Positions 1 through 19,800 of a DNA stretch of 64,000 nucleotides are shown here, piece by piece. A program made the translations under genes and the position numbers. The stretch is from Antennarius striatus. Taxonomy: Eukaryota > Chordata > Actinopteri > Lophiiformes > Antennariidae. The stretch lies in NCBI RefSeq assembly GCF_040054535.1, contig NC_090796.1, positions 11,264,001 through 11,328,000 on the forward strand. The letters are read 5' to 3'. The notes beneath the pieces are model-generated. The model did no database searches. It was given only the letters and a program-made list of their open reading frames with translations, and was not told the origin of the DNA. Every line of letters begins with the position of its first letter. The stretch's first letter is position 1.

Positions 1-2047
1 CCTGATAATCATTACAACTTACTGTTGTTGTCCGATTATCACAGAGGCAGCTATTATTAGTGATGACAAGTCTGAACAAACACAACTCACCTGTCAATAC
101 ACACTGTCGTTTCTGCTGCAATGTGTTTTACTCTATTCATGCAGTATGACTGCATTTTTCAGTATCTTCAGGGGAAAATCAACTTTGTCATCATAGATTC
201 CCCTTTTCACTTCTTGTATTAAACTTTTTATTTTAATAACTTTGTGTTTGATTTGTTGTTGCCAGAAGTGTGATCAACACTTTTCAATCAGAAACATGTT
301 CCAATCTACAACCAGTGCACTTTTACAAGACAACTACAACTCTTGAATTCTCTCACCAAACATCACAGATCTCTGATCAGTGCCCAACCTGTGCTGAAAG
401 AACTGCTTGCTTCATTTGTTTTTGAATTGAAATGAAAGAAGGGAAAATTTAAAGGTTAAAATTTTAAATGCTGTTTAATGCTATTGTCCTCAGGAATATA
501 TTTGAAAAGATTTGGAAAAAAATGAATTTCTGATTTACATTGAAATTTTTATCTTTTATTGGGACAATACCTTTTTTTAAAAAAAAAAAAACTTCGAAAC
601 AGAGGACTGAATATGTTAACATTTCATTTTATTGTAATAAACAAATAATTTATGGTGTAATGAGTTGTGTTGTTTTCCTTATGTGTTAACAGACTATAAT
701 TATAGTTTTTTTATTGACACATCTGCTTATGGATACTCAAGTAGGTGAGTCCCAACTTCCTGTGGATCTTCCCACTCACCCCCACCCACAATTCAGAGTC
801 CCAGATATTCTAATTTCATGAAACAAAGTTTGACACAATATCATGACCTAACATTTCTTTGGTTAACATGCAGTTATGATTCATCATTATGATCTCATGA
901 ACAAGGAAATCTTTCCGATCAACATAGCATCAACATTTCGGTGAATGACAAAACTGGCTCCGGGTTGTTAACTCTTCATTAAACAAACACATGGCTTGAA
1001 TTCTTCTAAGTTCCCGTACTTTCAGTTTTCTAGCTGCCAACTAAAAAATGTTTGATATGTTGGTATGTAACTGCCTCTGATCCATTTTGTTTTTTGCGCT
1101 GCATGCACTTAAAGTGCAGAACCTCACACACCAGGTTCTTTACTTTGTACCCTGTGATGTTCTGCAAGTTGTTATAAAACCTTTTTTTTTCAATATTCTG
1201 TGAAAGATGTCACAAAAATGCATAATCACTGATCTTGATGCTATGGAGAGAATATATTATTGTCTTGTGGTTTTGTCTGAGCACCAGCATTGGACGGATC
1301 CTGAGTCAGTCCCTAAGAGAGGTGACAGAAGTTCATCCCCAGAAACAAAAAATCATTACAACTGAGAAGTTATAAGGTGCAAAGACTTAATATTTATGCC
1401 TTAAACCACACTAAACTTTATTAATTTTTTTTTGTTTTATTAGGTAAAGTCCTTGATTGATTTCAGATGCATAGCACTGCATGTAGGCTATTCTCATATG
1501 AAATGATTAAGGCTTCTCCAAAATGAGTTATAACATAAAGGAATAAACAAAAAGAAAATGAGTTCCATCTGACAAAAAAAAAGTTTTTTTTTTCTATCAA
1601 AAGCTGCAGGAACCACAAAAATGCAAAGAACTGGTCAGATAGGAGAGCTCTCCAAATGTACATTTCAGGAATTTTTAACTCATTTAACCTTGAGATAAAC
1701 AAGCTATGGTGAGACAGAGACGACTTTCACGCTTTGCCTTGTCCACTAAAATAAAGAAAAATGATTTACGTAACAGTGAAACAAGGACAAATGTATTTCA
1801 TTCGAAATTCCAATCGTGGTTCTCGAAATGATCATCCGTGAATCATTTTAGGCAGACAACGGCACTAATGTAACTACGATTCCTGTTTTTGTATGAAATA
1901 TACCGAAATCCAGACTGTTACTTCGAAAAGGCTAATTTTGTTGGGTCATTAGTGTCACTGTCTAGTCTTCTAAAGATGATCTCAAAAAAGTATGAGTTCT
2001 TACACCATCTGCAACCTGCTTGGATGTTTATTTTTTACACTTTAAAC

Positions 2048-2300
2048 AAGTAGCTCAGTCAGTAGTCGGGTCGGCAGTAGCTCAGTCCACTAGGTCTAAC
2101 TCTCGGGACCAGAACGTGGCCAGTTCAAGACCCATGTCAAACAAAGAAGAACTCTCAGAGTGTGAGGTGCCTGTGTGTGTGTGTGTGTGTGTGTGTGCGT
2201 GCGCGGGCGTGCGTGTGTGTGTGTGTGTTTGAGAGAGATGATTACTAACAAGACTGTAAAAATATTTTTCCCTGTGGGAAACTAATAAAGGGATCTCTAA
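2048..2300 (+). mobile_element. tRNA-derived SINE with GT repeat
   Basis: A tRNA-like head carries an A-box-like sequence (GTAGCTCAGTCCACTAGG, near 2077) and a B-box-like sequence (CCAGTTCAAGACC, near 2120), the internal RNA polymerase III promoter layout. A (GT)n tract follows at 2172-2228, then a tail near 2260-2300 with CCCTGTGGGAAACTAATAAAGG, of the kind that ends many fish SINEs. The A-box-like start is present twice (about 2050 and 2077), suggesting a small internal duplication. It is not an intact tRNA gene because no cloverleaf with an acceptor stem closes around it. Confidence 0.65.
2172..2228 (+). repeat. (GT)n microsatellite, interrupted
   Basis: GT dinucleotides with a few GC-containing interruptions, inside the SINE between its tRNA-like head and its tail. 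Confidence 0.9.
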
Positions 2301-3831
2301 ACATTACAGCTATCACCTTGATGAGCCTGTTAAAAAGGACTTGTAGTGGAGAAAGGGAAGAACAGGCTCCTTATAATACACGTCCTGGTGCTCTTGGAAG
2401 CATGTGCCTTTCCTCATTAAGGAGAGGAAGGTCTCCTCCTCTTCGAAGAGGAGACCAAGGTTTCACAAAAGAAGGGCAAACAGATGGGTAAAATGACATA
2501 TTTTAAGGAGTTATTCCCTCTCAACAAGGAGGCCAGAAGAAGATCTATATTTATAGTGACCTGTCACCGACCTTGATTTATGAGTGTGAGTTTGACCTAC
2601 AAACCTAAGTTGTTTGAGACATCGATTGTACTTTGACTGCTCCTGAAATTTCACACACAATTCTTTTAAACAATTGCAGGCAAATAAGGGTCAGTGTCAG
2701 TTGTATTTTCACCCAGCCACAGTGCAATTCATCTGAGTTATTGCCTGTTTAAAATGCTTACCATGACCCATATGAACTTCCACATGTATGTCAGAAATGC
2801 CCTACAAGCAGGAAGATGCCAAATGCATCGAAGGTGACCGACTCACCCAATCCAACTATTCCCTCCTCCACCTCGGTTTCCTAACATACTTTTTGGCAAA
2901 AGACATGAATAAAGTGGACCACAACAGCAGAGCTGTAGCCAACCATGCGAGTACTGCATCAGGTGTAATTGCTCAGACCAATTCTAAGATCATACCAGAG
3001 TGAGACACTTGATTATACAAATTAGTATAATCGCTTAGCACTGCTAAATCAAACTTTTACTAGCTAAATTTATGTCACACCTGTTTATCCATTTAATCAT
3101 TTAAACAATATGTATGCATATCTTAAGTACTTGTTCTTTTTTTAATTAACTATCTATGCTGATAAAAGCTGTGGCCTTCATTTCTGCGATAATGTCCTCA
3201 AACACCACCAGATCGGTTGCAATGAAACTCTGTTGACTGTTGAGACCATAATTTTGAAACTGTAAGATTCTTAAAATGTATAAACTTATAAAAACTTGTA
3301 ATTCAGGCACTAATCCATCTCCAGCAGTACTCCATGGTCAGTTGTAGTCATTACTTCCTAAATTGACAAATGCGGATATAATTAATCTACATGTTAGATC
3401 TTTTACAACATGTTTCTTAAGGAGGGCTGAGTGGAATTTTGTAGCTGAACGATACAGCAGGTACACCTTAAAACTCAAACCAGGCAGTAAAGGTAATTCA
3501 AAGCAAGGAACCAGAAACTCCAGTTCCCAGTAAAACACTCTGTCACCATATGCCATACCCAGAAAGAGACCAAGTTTCCTCGTCCAAGAATATGTAACAA
3601 AGAACCTGAGGGGAAAAATATCTTTTAACAGCTGGTACTACGGTAAGGATATTTTTTTGGAGTTCTACTTCTTGGAGTTGTACTGTTGCTTTTATACATT
3701 ATGTTGTTATTTAATGAGACAAAATTTAATTAATGACACTGGTCAGTATAGATTTGAATGTTTTAAAAAAGCAGGTGGACAGCGGTATGGTATAAAAAGA
3801 ATATCAGATGTGTTTCACACGTTGAGTCTAT

Positions 3832-3885
3832 ACATCCATCCACTTTTATAATCGTCTTCTCTACAGCCTCTTATCCGCCTTGTGG
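3832..3885 (+). repeat. short L2/Maui-like dispersed repeat fragment
   Basis: Begins with CATCC units followed by the pattern TCTACAGCCTCTTATCCGCC, typical of the start of the teleost dispersed repeat seen more fully near 16240 and 48239. Only about 50 bases are recognisable. Confidence 0.4.
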
Positions 3886-4174
3886 GTCAGAGGTACACAC
3901 TGAATCACTGTATGTAAATATGTTTTCACTGTGTGCAGATATGATCTTTACAGGTCCAAAATCTAACAATGACTATCAACATAAAATACAAATCACTATT
4001 GTCACAAATGAGGCTTCTGTTAGGAAATACAGCTCTATTTCAAACTCAAATTTTCCACAGAGAGTGTTTTCTTTTTCAATCCTGCATATTTTCTTTAAAT
4101 GGATAACTATCTTCTTCTTGATATTTCTATCCTATAGACTGATTCCTCTTTTTATTTCTGCTTTAGGAGTCAAA

Positions 4175-11325
<7,151 letters not shown>

Positions 11326-13825
11326 CTAAAGGTCTGACTGCAGACACCCGCCATATGTGTGTGATCAGATATTACATTATATTACATTGCATGTATATTG
11401 AATCAACCACTGCATATAAATGAACCTGAAGGATGTGGGAAATTCTTTTTATTATTCCTGTACTACAACTTTAAGAATATTTATTCCCACACATGCACCC
11501 TGTATTTAAGTTAATCACATATATACTGCATTTTTGTTCCTAAAACTTTTTTGTATGAACAATAACTTGCACTTTTAACTGTTCTTGGCTCAGAAGAAAA
11601 CACAACTCAAATATTTTACTGAAATGTTTCCTCATGTTGCCTGTTGATAAAAATTGTGATTGTCATTGTTATAATTGTGACTGTAATACTAAAGGGTTAC
11701 TGTACATAGAATTTCTATTAATCAACTCTTTTTTTGCACAAAACTGAAGGAATTATCAAGATGTTTAAAAACTGTCAATACACTGTACATAAGAGATCTT
11801 CAGCTGCAGCCCTGGAGCAACTCCAACCTGTGATTTCACTTACATTGAAAATAATTTTCACGATTGGTTTGAGTCTTGCTGCTGCAATTCAAGCTAGAAC
11901 TATATTGCGTGCATGCCAACAAAGAAATGTTTCCGGTTTGCAGCACCTATAGCATAACGACACTTCTCCGGGAGTCACACCCATCTGATCATGACTCCTT
12001 CAGACCACAAAAGAAGACTCTGTTGTCTGTCAACATGTCTTTGTTACATTTGTGGTGATCTTTTAGTACACATCATCTTAGTTCGCTAAAATATAGATTT
12101 TGATTTTTCTTGAGAATACTTTGGCAGTTATTAGGAGGGGCGGAGCAATTAAAAATAGGGAATAGACCAGTATTTCATGTCATCCATGCCTCAGGGAGAG
12201 TCTAAATTCACGATGTTGAGGTGTAGCACCTCAGGCTATTCTCCACCTATTTCTGATTTTAAGCATGGCTGACCAAAGACACCAGACAAAGATCTTATTG
12301 GCATGCATGTAGTGTTGCATTCAAGATATCTTTTAGTCCAGTCCACTGACCACTGTTTGCAGATGGCAAGGTCTTTTATGCTCTGTGATTTTTTCCCCTT
12401 CCCCATCACATCGTTTTGTTTTACTTGCACTTTTAAACATAGTTCTGACATATATTATTCAACTTTCTTCAACTGTGATACTCAAACTGTATTGTATTAC
12501 ATAATGATCTTTAATAAATGCATCCTTAGCAAGGGTGGAGCATATGCGATATATGTATACTGGGTCACTGAATTGATTTTTAAGTTGTAAAAGGATTCTG
12601 AATAAATTTTACACCATTAAAAAAAATCATATGTATACTGTTTCTTGCATGAAAGAATGTAAAAACAGAACAAATGAACAGTTAGTCTTTAGGATTTTTA
12701 TTAAAACATTTTAAAAATTAATTTTTTAAATTAAACTTTTCCAGAAAAACATGAAATTGTGAGGCAACCGACTTAGCTGGTAAAAGTACCATCCACTCGC
12801 AGAGGTTTATACTACTTTAGGATTTTCTGATTGTCTTTTGGTAATATGACATGTTGATAGTTATTCGTAAACTAGACATTTAAAATGGCTGAGTGGAAAC
12901 TTCTTGCTTTGGGCTTAGAAATACACTGCTTTATTGCGTCAGTCACCGAGTCAGAGATAAAGTCAGGAGAGGCAACAGGTGAAACAAACAGCCTTTAGTT
13001 GCATAACAGCAATTTCACACAATGTTTTTTTGTTTTAATCAACAGGACTGCTAGGACTAATACACTTGTTACAACCGATGGAAAATTACCAGACAGAATT
13101 CTTCTGAAAAAAATGAAACTCTGCTGTTAAGTGTCTAATTATGCAAGAGTTTAGGCCGAAAACAACATTTATAATCAATTAATAAAAGTAGATCTTACAT
13201 CCAGGATAAATTGTGGGTACTTTCAAACCGTTGGTTGTCAAACAGGTTTGTGTATCAGTTGTCTCCACTGAGTCAGAGATGAACTAGTGAAAGATCAGGC
13301 TGCATATTCTTAAAGACAAAGTCTTTTTGTTTATATGCACAATGCATTCCTTTAAGAAATTTGAGCTAAAGTATTACTGAAAAAACCCAGTTTGTAAATT
13401 TTTAAAGAAATAATGTAGGCCTTCTTACAGCACCGAATAATAATGACACAAATAATTATTAACACTGCAAAAAAAGAAATTATTAGAAATTATTTTATTA
13501 TAAGTAAGTTATGTTTTCAGGATATTTATTAAAATAACACAGATCATGAAGAAAATGTGCAATTCCAAAGCAGCATCTGCTATGACAAAAACGGAAGAAG
13601 CAACAGGGGGCAGTAGAGAGTTCCATTTAAAAACCGCTGAATGGGTCAAATGTTATGACGGTACAGGTATCACCCTGGATCATGGTTACACAACACTGTC
13701 AGTCAATGAAGCAAGCAATCTATATGCGGTGTTAATATATACTTCTTAGACAGGTTTTGAAGCATTAAGAATGAATTGATATTATTATGACCATTGAGCA
13801 GCATCACATGTTATTGACAATTCAG
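11326..13825. other. tail-to-tail interval of plekhs1 and dclre1a
   Basis: No coding sequence recognised. The first part should be plekhs1 3' UTR, with AATAAA hexamers on the plus strand at 12513 and 12601. The right part should be dclre1a 3' UTR on the minus strand; a candidate AATAAA (TTTATT on the plus strand) lies near 13494. The ORFs at 11734-12058 and 13546-13749 have no family resemblance and are taken as chance. Confidence 0.6.
12513..12518 (+). terminator. candidate plekhs1 polyadenylation signal AATAAA
   Basis: Canonical hexamer about 1.2 kb after the plekhs1 stop codon, with a second copy at 12601-12606. Which one is used cannot be read from the sequence. Confidence 0.4.
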
Positions 13826-16800
13826 TTACCGTTTAGCTTTGGCTTCCATTAGCCACTCACTAAAGACCTCCTCCATGGCCTTCCTGCTGGCCCAGCTGCC
13901 GTTGTTGACGGTAGGAATGATCTTCAGAGGCTGCAGCCACTGGACAAAGCGTTTCATCTCCAGAAAGCTGCTGTGCTCACTATATGGGATTCCTGTCAGG
14001 AAAATAGAACAACAGGGTTGTCATGATTGCGACTTAGAAGCCTGGAGACATGTTTTGTTTACAATATTGTCTAAATATCTGCTTTGCAGTCTATAAAGGA
14101 TAGAAAGAAAACTGACACATTTCAAATACAACAAGAAACAATGCAGTCACACACTGCAACATCCCGCGACACCCCTGAATTCAAAATTTTACCCTGCCCT
14201 ACTTGCATAGGTCAAAGATCAAAGCCAGTGATCTGACCTACTGTCATTGATCAAAGCAGTAGCTTTGATTTATTGTCTCACTCACACTGGCCTCCTCCCT
14301 TATCTTTCCATCTTATCCAGTCCCTGGGTGTACAAAAGTTCAAATTTAACCTTGACCCGGTTTTCTCAAGGTCATGGTCATCTCATTTTCATTCCCTTTG
14401 CTTTTTGTTTCATCTTTATCAGCAACGGTTGAGAAGATATGTGGTGTACTAACTAGCGGACGGACGGATGAACACACAAACACTGACAATTACAATACAT
14501 CACTGCTTTGAAGCGGGATGTCATCATAACTTTCAGTTGGCCAAATAGCTTTGATATTTCGTTGTAATTTTTACAGACCAAATACCAAGAATTTTGTGGA
14601 AGGCTGCTCCATCCCCCCTGAAGCTGTGTCCACTTAAGTATACAGTCAATCCTACATGCATCAAACAACATTGGAATGGTACGGGCATATGGCTAGGAAG
14701 GACAAAAGAGAGAAAGCACAAATCAGCCTATGCCCCACTGGCAGGCAAACTGCTGAGGAAGAAAAAATTATACGCAGGCCTGCCTTGGAAAAGCCTCTGC
14801 TGGTAATTATGGGTTATAGGCCAGATGGCTGATGCTGTTGATGGATTTATTATGAACGAGGGAAAGAGGAGGAAATTACAAATGAAGCCTTGAGGTTATG
14901 CACTTCTGCCAACCAGTCAACTGCAGTTTAGATCCATGTTTGTCCACTCGTGTAAGATGTGGCAAGGGCCTTCAAGGTCAACACAAAAAAGGTCTATGTT
15001 GTATAAGTTATCACTACAATATACTTTATTAACACTTATGATTTATGTGCATCATTTTTGGCCAAAGCTTTCAGTGTGATGTATAGCCATAAATGAAAGA
15101 ATGAATTCTCTGATTTTAAAGGGGGAAGCAGTAGGATGAATAGAATGAGGTGATGTTCATGTTCTTCCTTGGACCTTTCCCTACTTCTCATATAATTCTA
15201 TCATAAAAAATCATACATATCAATCCTGCTAACAGACAAACCAATGCCTCCTTGTTGAAGGTTATAATGTTTACCAAAAATGTAAATGTTGCCACTGATC
15301 TGAGGCTGAATATCCTGCACCGATTCCACTTGTCGGCTGAATGTCCATCCTGTGGGTTTGAACGCCACCAGCCGATCATACTGGCCTGAAAAGCGAGCCA
15401 GGTGATCCTGCAGTTTCTGGAGACAAGAAGAAGGTGACAGGGAGTGAGGATTTCATATTCAAATGCATATTACTGAGCATAAAGATCTCTTCTAATGTTC
15501 AATGTTTCTGCAACTTTACTGGGAATATTATTTAACATTTACCATGTAACACAGGCTTTAACTTACACATTATCCAGATACTGATATGCAGTCTCTAAAC
15601 CCATGGGTCTCATTAGTTCCATTTTCCGAGTAGCAAATCTTACAAAACATGTTTTCAATGTTAATTTGAAGATGTTCCAATAGATTATTTAGTGAATGCA
15701 GACTTATATTATGGTTTTCTACAGTTTTATCCCTGCATTAATTTCGAGGTGACCACCTAGAAGCTCCTCTTGATAACAAATTGCTCAAAGCCTTGGTACT
15801 GGAGGACAAACATAAACCGAAACTTCACCAGCCCATCCCCACAACCTGCTCTCCATGCTTAATGTTGCATGAAGCATACCACCTCTGGTACTTATCTGTG
15901 GTTCCACAGATGGCAAATTTAAATGTGTTCTTCACTTTAGAAAGAGGATGTGCTCGGTCAACACCATTAGCATTTTCTAATTATGATTTTGATTCCTGCC
16001 CTCGGTGCTTGCATATGAATCAATGGTACGCAGAATGAAAAATACATTTGTACAACAAAATGAGGAGACCACTCTTGGAAAAGTTAAAGTTCCCTTTCAT
16101 CGTAGTAAATAGCAAATAATTACATGGAATTGTCAAACTCATCCAAAGACTTTAGTCTACTGTCATAACGTGCATGGACTCTTAAAACATTCCTCTAAAA
16201 GACTTTACTCCTGAGGGTCTGCTGTAAAGTTCATTCATCATTCATTCTTCTTGAAGACGACACGATCGTAATTGTCTCGTCTTCAGCCTCTCGTCTGTAT
16301 CCGAGTCAAGGATAACGCTGGAGCCTATCCCAAATAACTGAGTGAGAGGCGGGGTACACCCTGGAGAAGCTGCTAGTTCATCGCAGGGACAGAGGAAGAC
16401 AGACACCCGCTCACGCTCACACTCATGCCTACGGATAATTTATAGTGACCAAATCACCCAAGATGCACGTTTTGAGGTGGCAGGAAACCAGAGAACCCTG
16501 ACAGGACCAATAAAGGTGGAAACAAACCAACTACCTTGTTACTGTGAGGCAACAGCACTACCCACTGTATCACCATGCTGCCCATAAAATAAGTTTATTA
16601 TGAAATTTATATTACAAAAGGAAAATGAGGCTTCTCCACCTACTTTGAAATTGAGATGCATCATGGGAAGCACGTGAACCTGGGCTGCTTTCCATTCAGT
16701 GGTTATACATTTTCTGACTTGTTCGGACTCAAGGCAGCACATGGTGTTAAATTTGTCTCTTGAGAGGCACACTTTAGACCGCAGGATCTCTGCTAGGGCT

Positions 16801-19800
16801 GCAAAAAGAAGTAGAGCAAATGTTGACAAATAAACCAGTACAAGGTGGCAGTTCGACGTTTCAGGTAGTCACTGTTCCCTGCCACAAATACTTAAATGTT
16901 ACTATGGGATTCACGCGGACAGAACATGATGCTCCATTCTTAAATAAAAATAATTTTTTATCATGTTTTCTACTTTAAAGAGAGCATGTTTAAGAACATA
17001 AAGGAACACAAAAACTCTTGTGGTATAATGAGAACAAAGATGTCGGATACAGTCAGTCACATCTGCTTCATTTTTCTGTACCTCTGTAAATTTATGCTGC
17101 ACTTATCCAAACAACTGACTGTTGCATAATACCAAAGTGGAACAGACCATTATTCACACATCGGGGAACTGTGTGGCATCCAATTATGACAACACATATT
17201 GAGTGCTACCATTATGTTCACCGCTCCCGGTTCAGTACACAACATAATTTAACATGACCTTCATGGGGAAGCAAAGACTGGGCACTGAAGTGTAGAATCT
17301 TATTAGTAGACTTTGAATCACATTTGTCCCCAATCATTTACATTGATTAATAGGGGTCCAAATTAAATGACCATAATGATAGCATGATCAAAATACCAGA
17401 GTTGACAAAATACTGATTGTCCTTGTTGATTATATATTCCCCTTCAGGTGAAGAATGAAATTTCTGGCCACAAAATAGCTAGACCGAACAAAAACACTCA
17501 TATCATCAATAAAAACTGGAGGATCTATCTAAAATATTTTATGAGAAGTGCGTCACCCATGACTACAAAACCCCTACGTATCCACTGATCTAAATTACCG
17601 CACCGTGATCCAAAAAATACCCCTCTAATTTTTGTTGCCTTGATCTATCTCTCGTTGGCGAAGGTAATAATTTATTGTAAATCAAGCTAGCGTTGCCCTT
17701 TCATGACAAAACTGATGTCACATGGACCATCATGGTCACACAGATGTGGAAAGTATTGTGTCTATTCAACACTCACCCAGAAAGACCTTTTCTTTTCCCA
17801 CAGAATAGGATCCACACACCACAAGTGTACGTGGGTTGAGCGTCACAAATTCAAATGCTGTGCTGGCTGCAAAGTTGATGACCGCCTGCTGTTTGGGGAA
17901 CGTGTACTCGGGGCTGCAGTAGCTAAACAGATAAGATAGCTAACATGAAAACTAATATTTGAGCCAATATGGTTGACAATAGTTAACTGTGGTGACTATT
18001 GGTAGAAGAGATGGGGGCTACTGACGTTGTGTCAAGGTAGAGCGTCTGCACCTTGCAGCTGCGTAACTCTGGGTAGGTTTCCATGGAGGGATCAGCTCTG
18101 AAATCTCCAGTATGGAGAACAGTCTGTCCGTTCGGCAAGAAGAACAGCAGCATGGCAGCTCCAGGACAACTACGACAAAAGATAACCAGGAGGTAGAACC
18201 GATTATATGATGGAACCACCCATTATATGATGAACTGGGACCTTCTAATCACTGGCTGTCAAAGGTAGTGTGGTCAGTAAGCAAACACGTCAGGACTGCC
18301 TAACGGATCATTTCAGCATCTATGCAGCAATCTGCACCAGTGCAATAGTCACATAACGACGTGCAATGTCTCGTAAGCCTGAGGCAAAAAAAAGCAAACA
18401 TGTCACAGCTACTTAGCTGCTTGGCACAGAAGGAAGCCTCATCTTTTCCAATTTCCATGACTGATGCAAAGGTCTATCTGATATACCACTGAATAACTCT
18501 GGTTCAACAGAGTTATTTTCATTCTTTCACTTACTTTTACTTACTGGCTTACTTACACGCTACAGAAAGTTAAATAATGATAATTTCTTTTCTAATATTT
18601 AGTAATATTGATATATTAATTCAGATTATTCAGTAGCAACTGGATAAATGACGGTGTTATCAGGCTTTAATTAAAAAGATGGATTAAACTCAGGAAGAGA
18701 CGGCTTCCCACTTTTACGTGAATATTTTTAAAAGTATGAATGATCTAGTTACAGTACTTAGATTCGACCAGTATGATTTTAGAGGCCATTCAATATGTCT
18801 AGGTATACAGTACTTTTTTAAATGTCTGTCTTGAATAGAAACTGCTAAAAACCACATCTTCCATAGCTGAGCACTGTTCAGTGGTTGACATCAATGTCAT
18901 GTGACTCACTGGTTGGCATCCAGGAGGATGACTGTGATCCCCTCCACAGTGACCTGAGTGTTCATGGGAAGGATGTGGATGTACTGCTCTGCCACCTTTA
19001 GTTTGCTCCTCACCAGGTTCCCTGTAATCTGACCAGGACAAACAGCCGTCAGTAAATACACTCAAAGATGCAGTTCTTAAAACTAAATGTAGTTTTACAT
19101 TTGAACATTTAAAATAAAGTTTAAAATACAGTATATAGGTGATGAGTAGGAGTACATGAAAATTATAAGTCCAAACTCCTCAAAATAAATGAAAAATCGT
19201 GTTTCAAATAATCATTTTTACATCACGCAAATAAGTAAATCCAACAAGAGCCACTTGTGCAATAGTATGCTTTTTAAAAAAAGAAGAGCCAACTAAATCT
19301 TGGATTAAAAAATAATCCAATTTTTCTGGGTTGTGACCCATCTAATGTCCAATTAGAATGACCCACCACATAATCAAAATCTCAGTGGAGTCCCAATCAG
19401 TCCTTGAAAGTCTGTTTTTAGTTGTAATCCTGAGAGTGAACACTCATCTATGATAAATCATGACCCATTTCACAGGAACACAAGCACTTGTCAGTCTCTT
19501 TCATTTATGTATTTTAATCTCAATAAAGTACTTTATGAGGTATGTTCTTTATTATCCCAGAGAGAGAAAAAAAAGTAACTGTATAACGGATTAAAAATTT
19601 TAATTAAAATTCTGCAGTTATATAACCTAATTTATTCAATTACTTGTTTATCTCACTCAGAGAAAGTGTCACATTTACACAGTGGTGTTTAAGTATGAAG
19701 ACTGTCAGAAACCCCCCAAAGGTCTTCCATTTCAATCAACTTCAAGAGCAGCAGGTAAAAATTGGTATTCATGGCTGCCAAGTGCAAGCTTAATTCCTCA

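Larger units (their letters stand above)
1..4174. other. non-coding left flank
   Basis: No exon with a convincing protein match or paired splice sites was found here. The stretch is AT-rich. It holds the SINE and GT repeat near 2050-2300, a near-palindrome around 2430-2456 and a short LINE-like fragment at about 3832-3885. The first coding exon of plekhs1 is preceded by a splice acceptor at 4165-4166, so at least one non-coding 5' exon and the promoter of that gene should lie here or further left, but I could not place them. Human synteny would put casp7 to the left; nothing in the sequence confirms it. Confidence 0.6.

Noticed and set aside
2071-2140. Possible tRNA gene from A-box and B-box sequences
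   Set aside because: No closing acceptor stem or anticodon arm fits, and a GT tract and SINE-type tail follow, so it is a tRNA-derived SINE.
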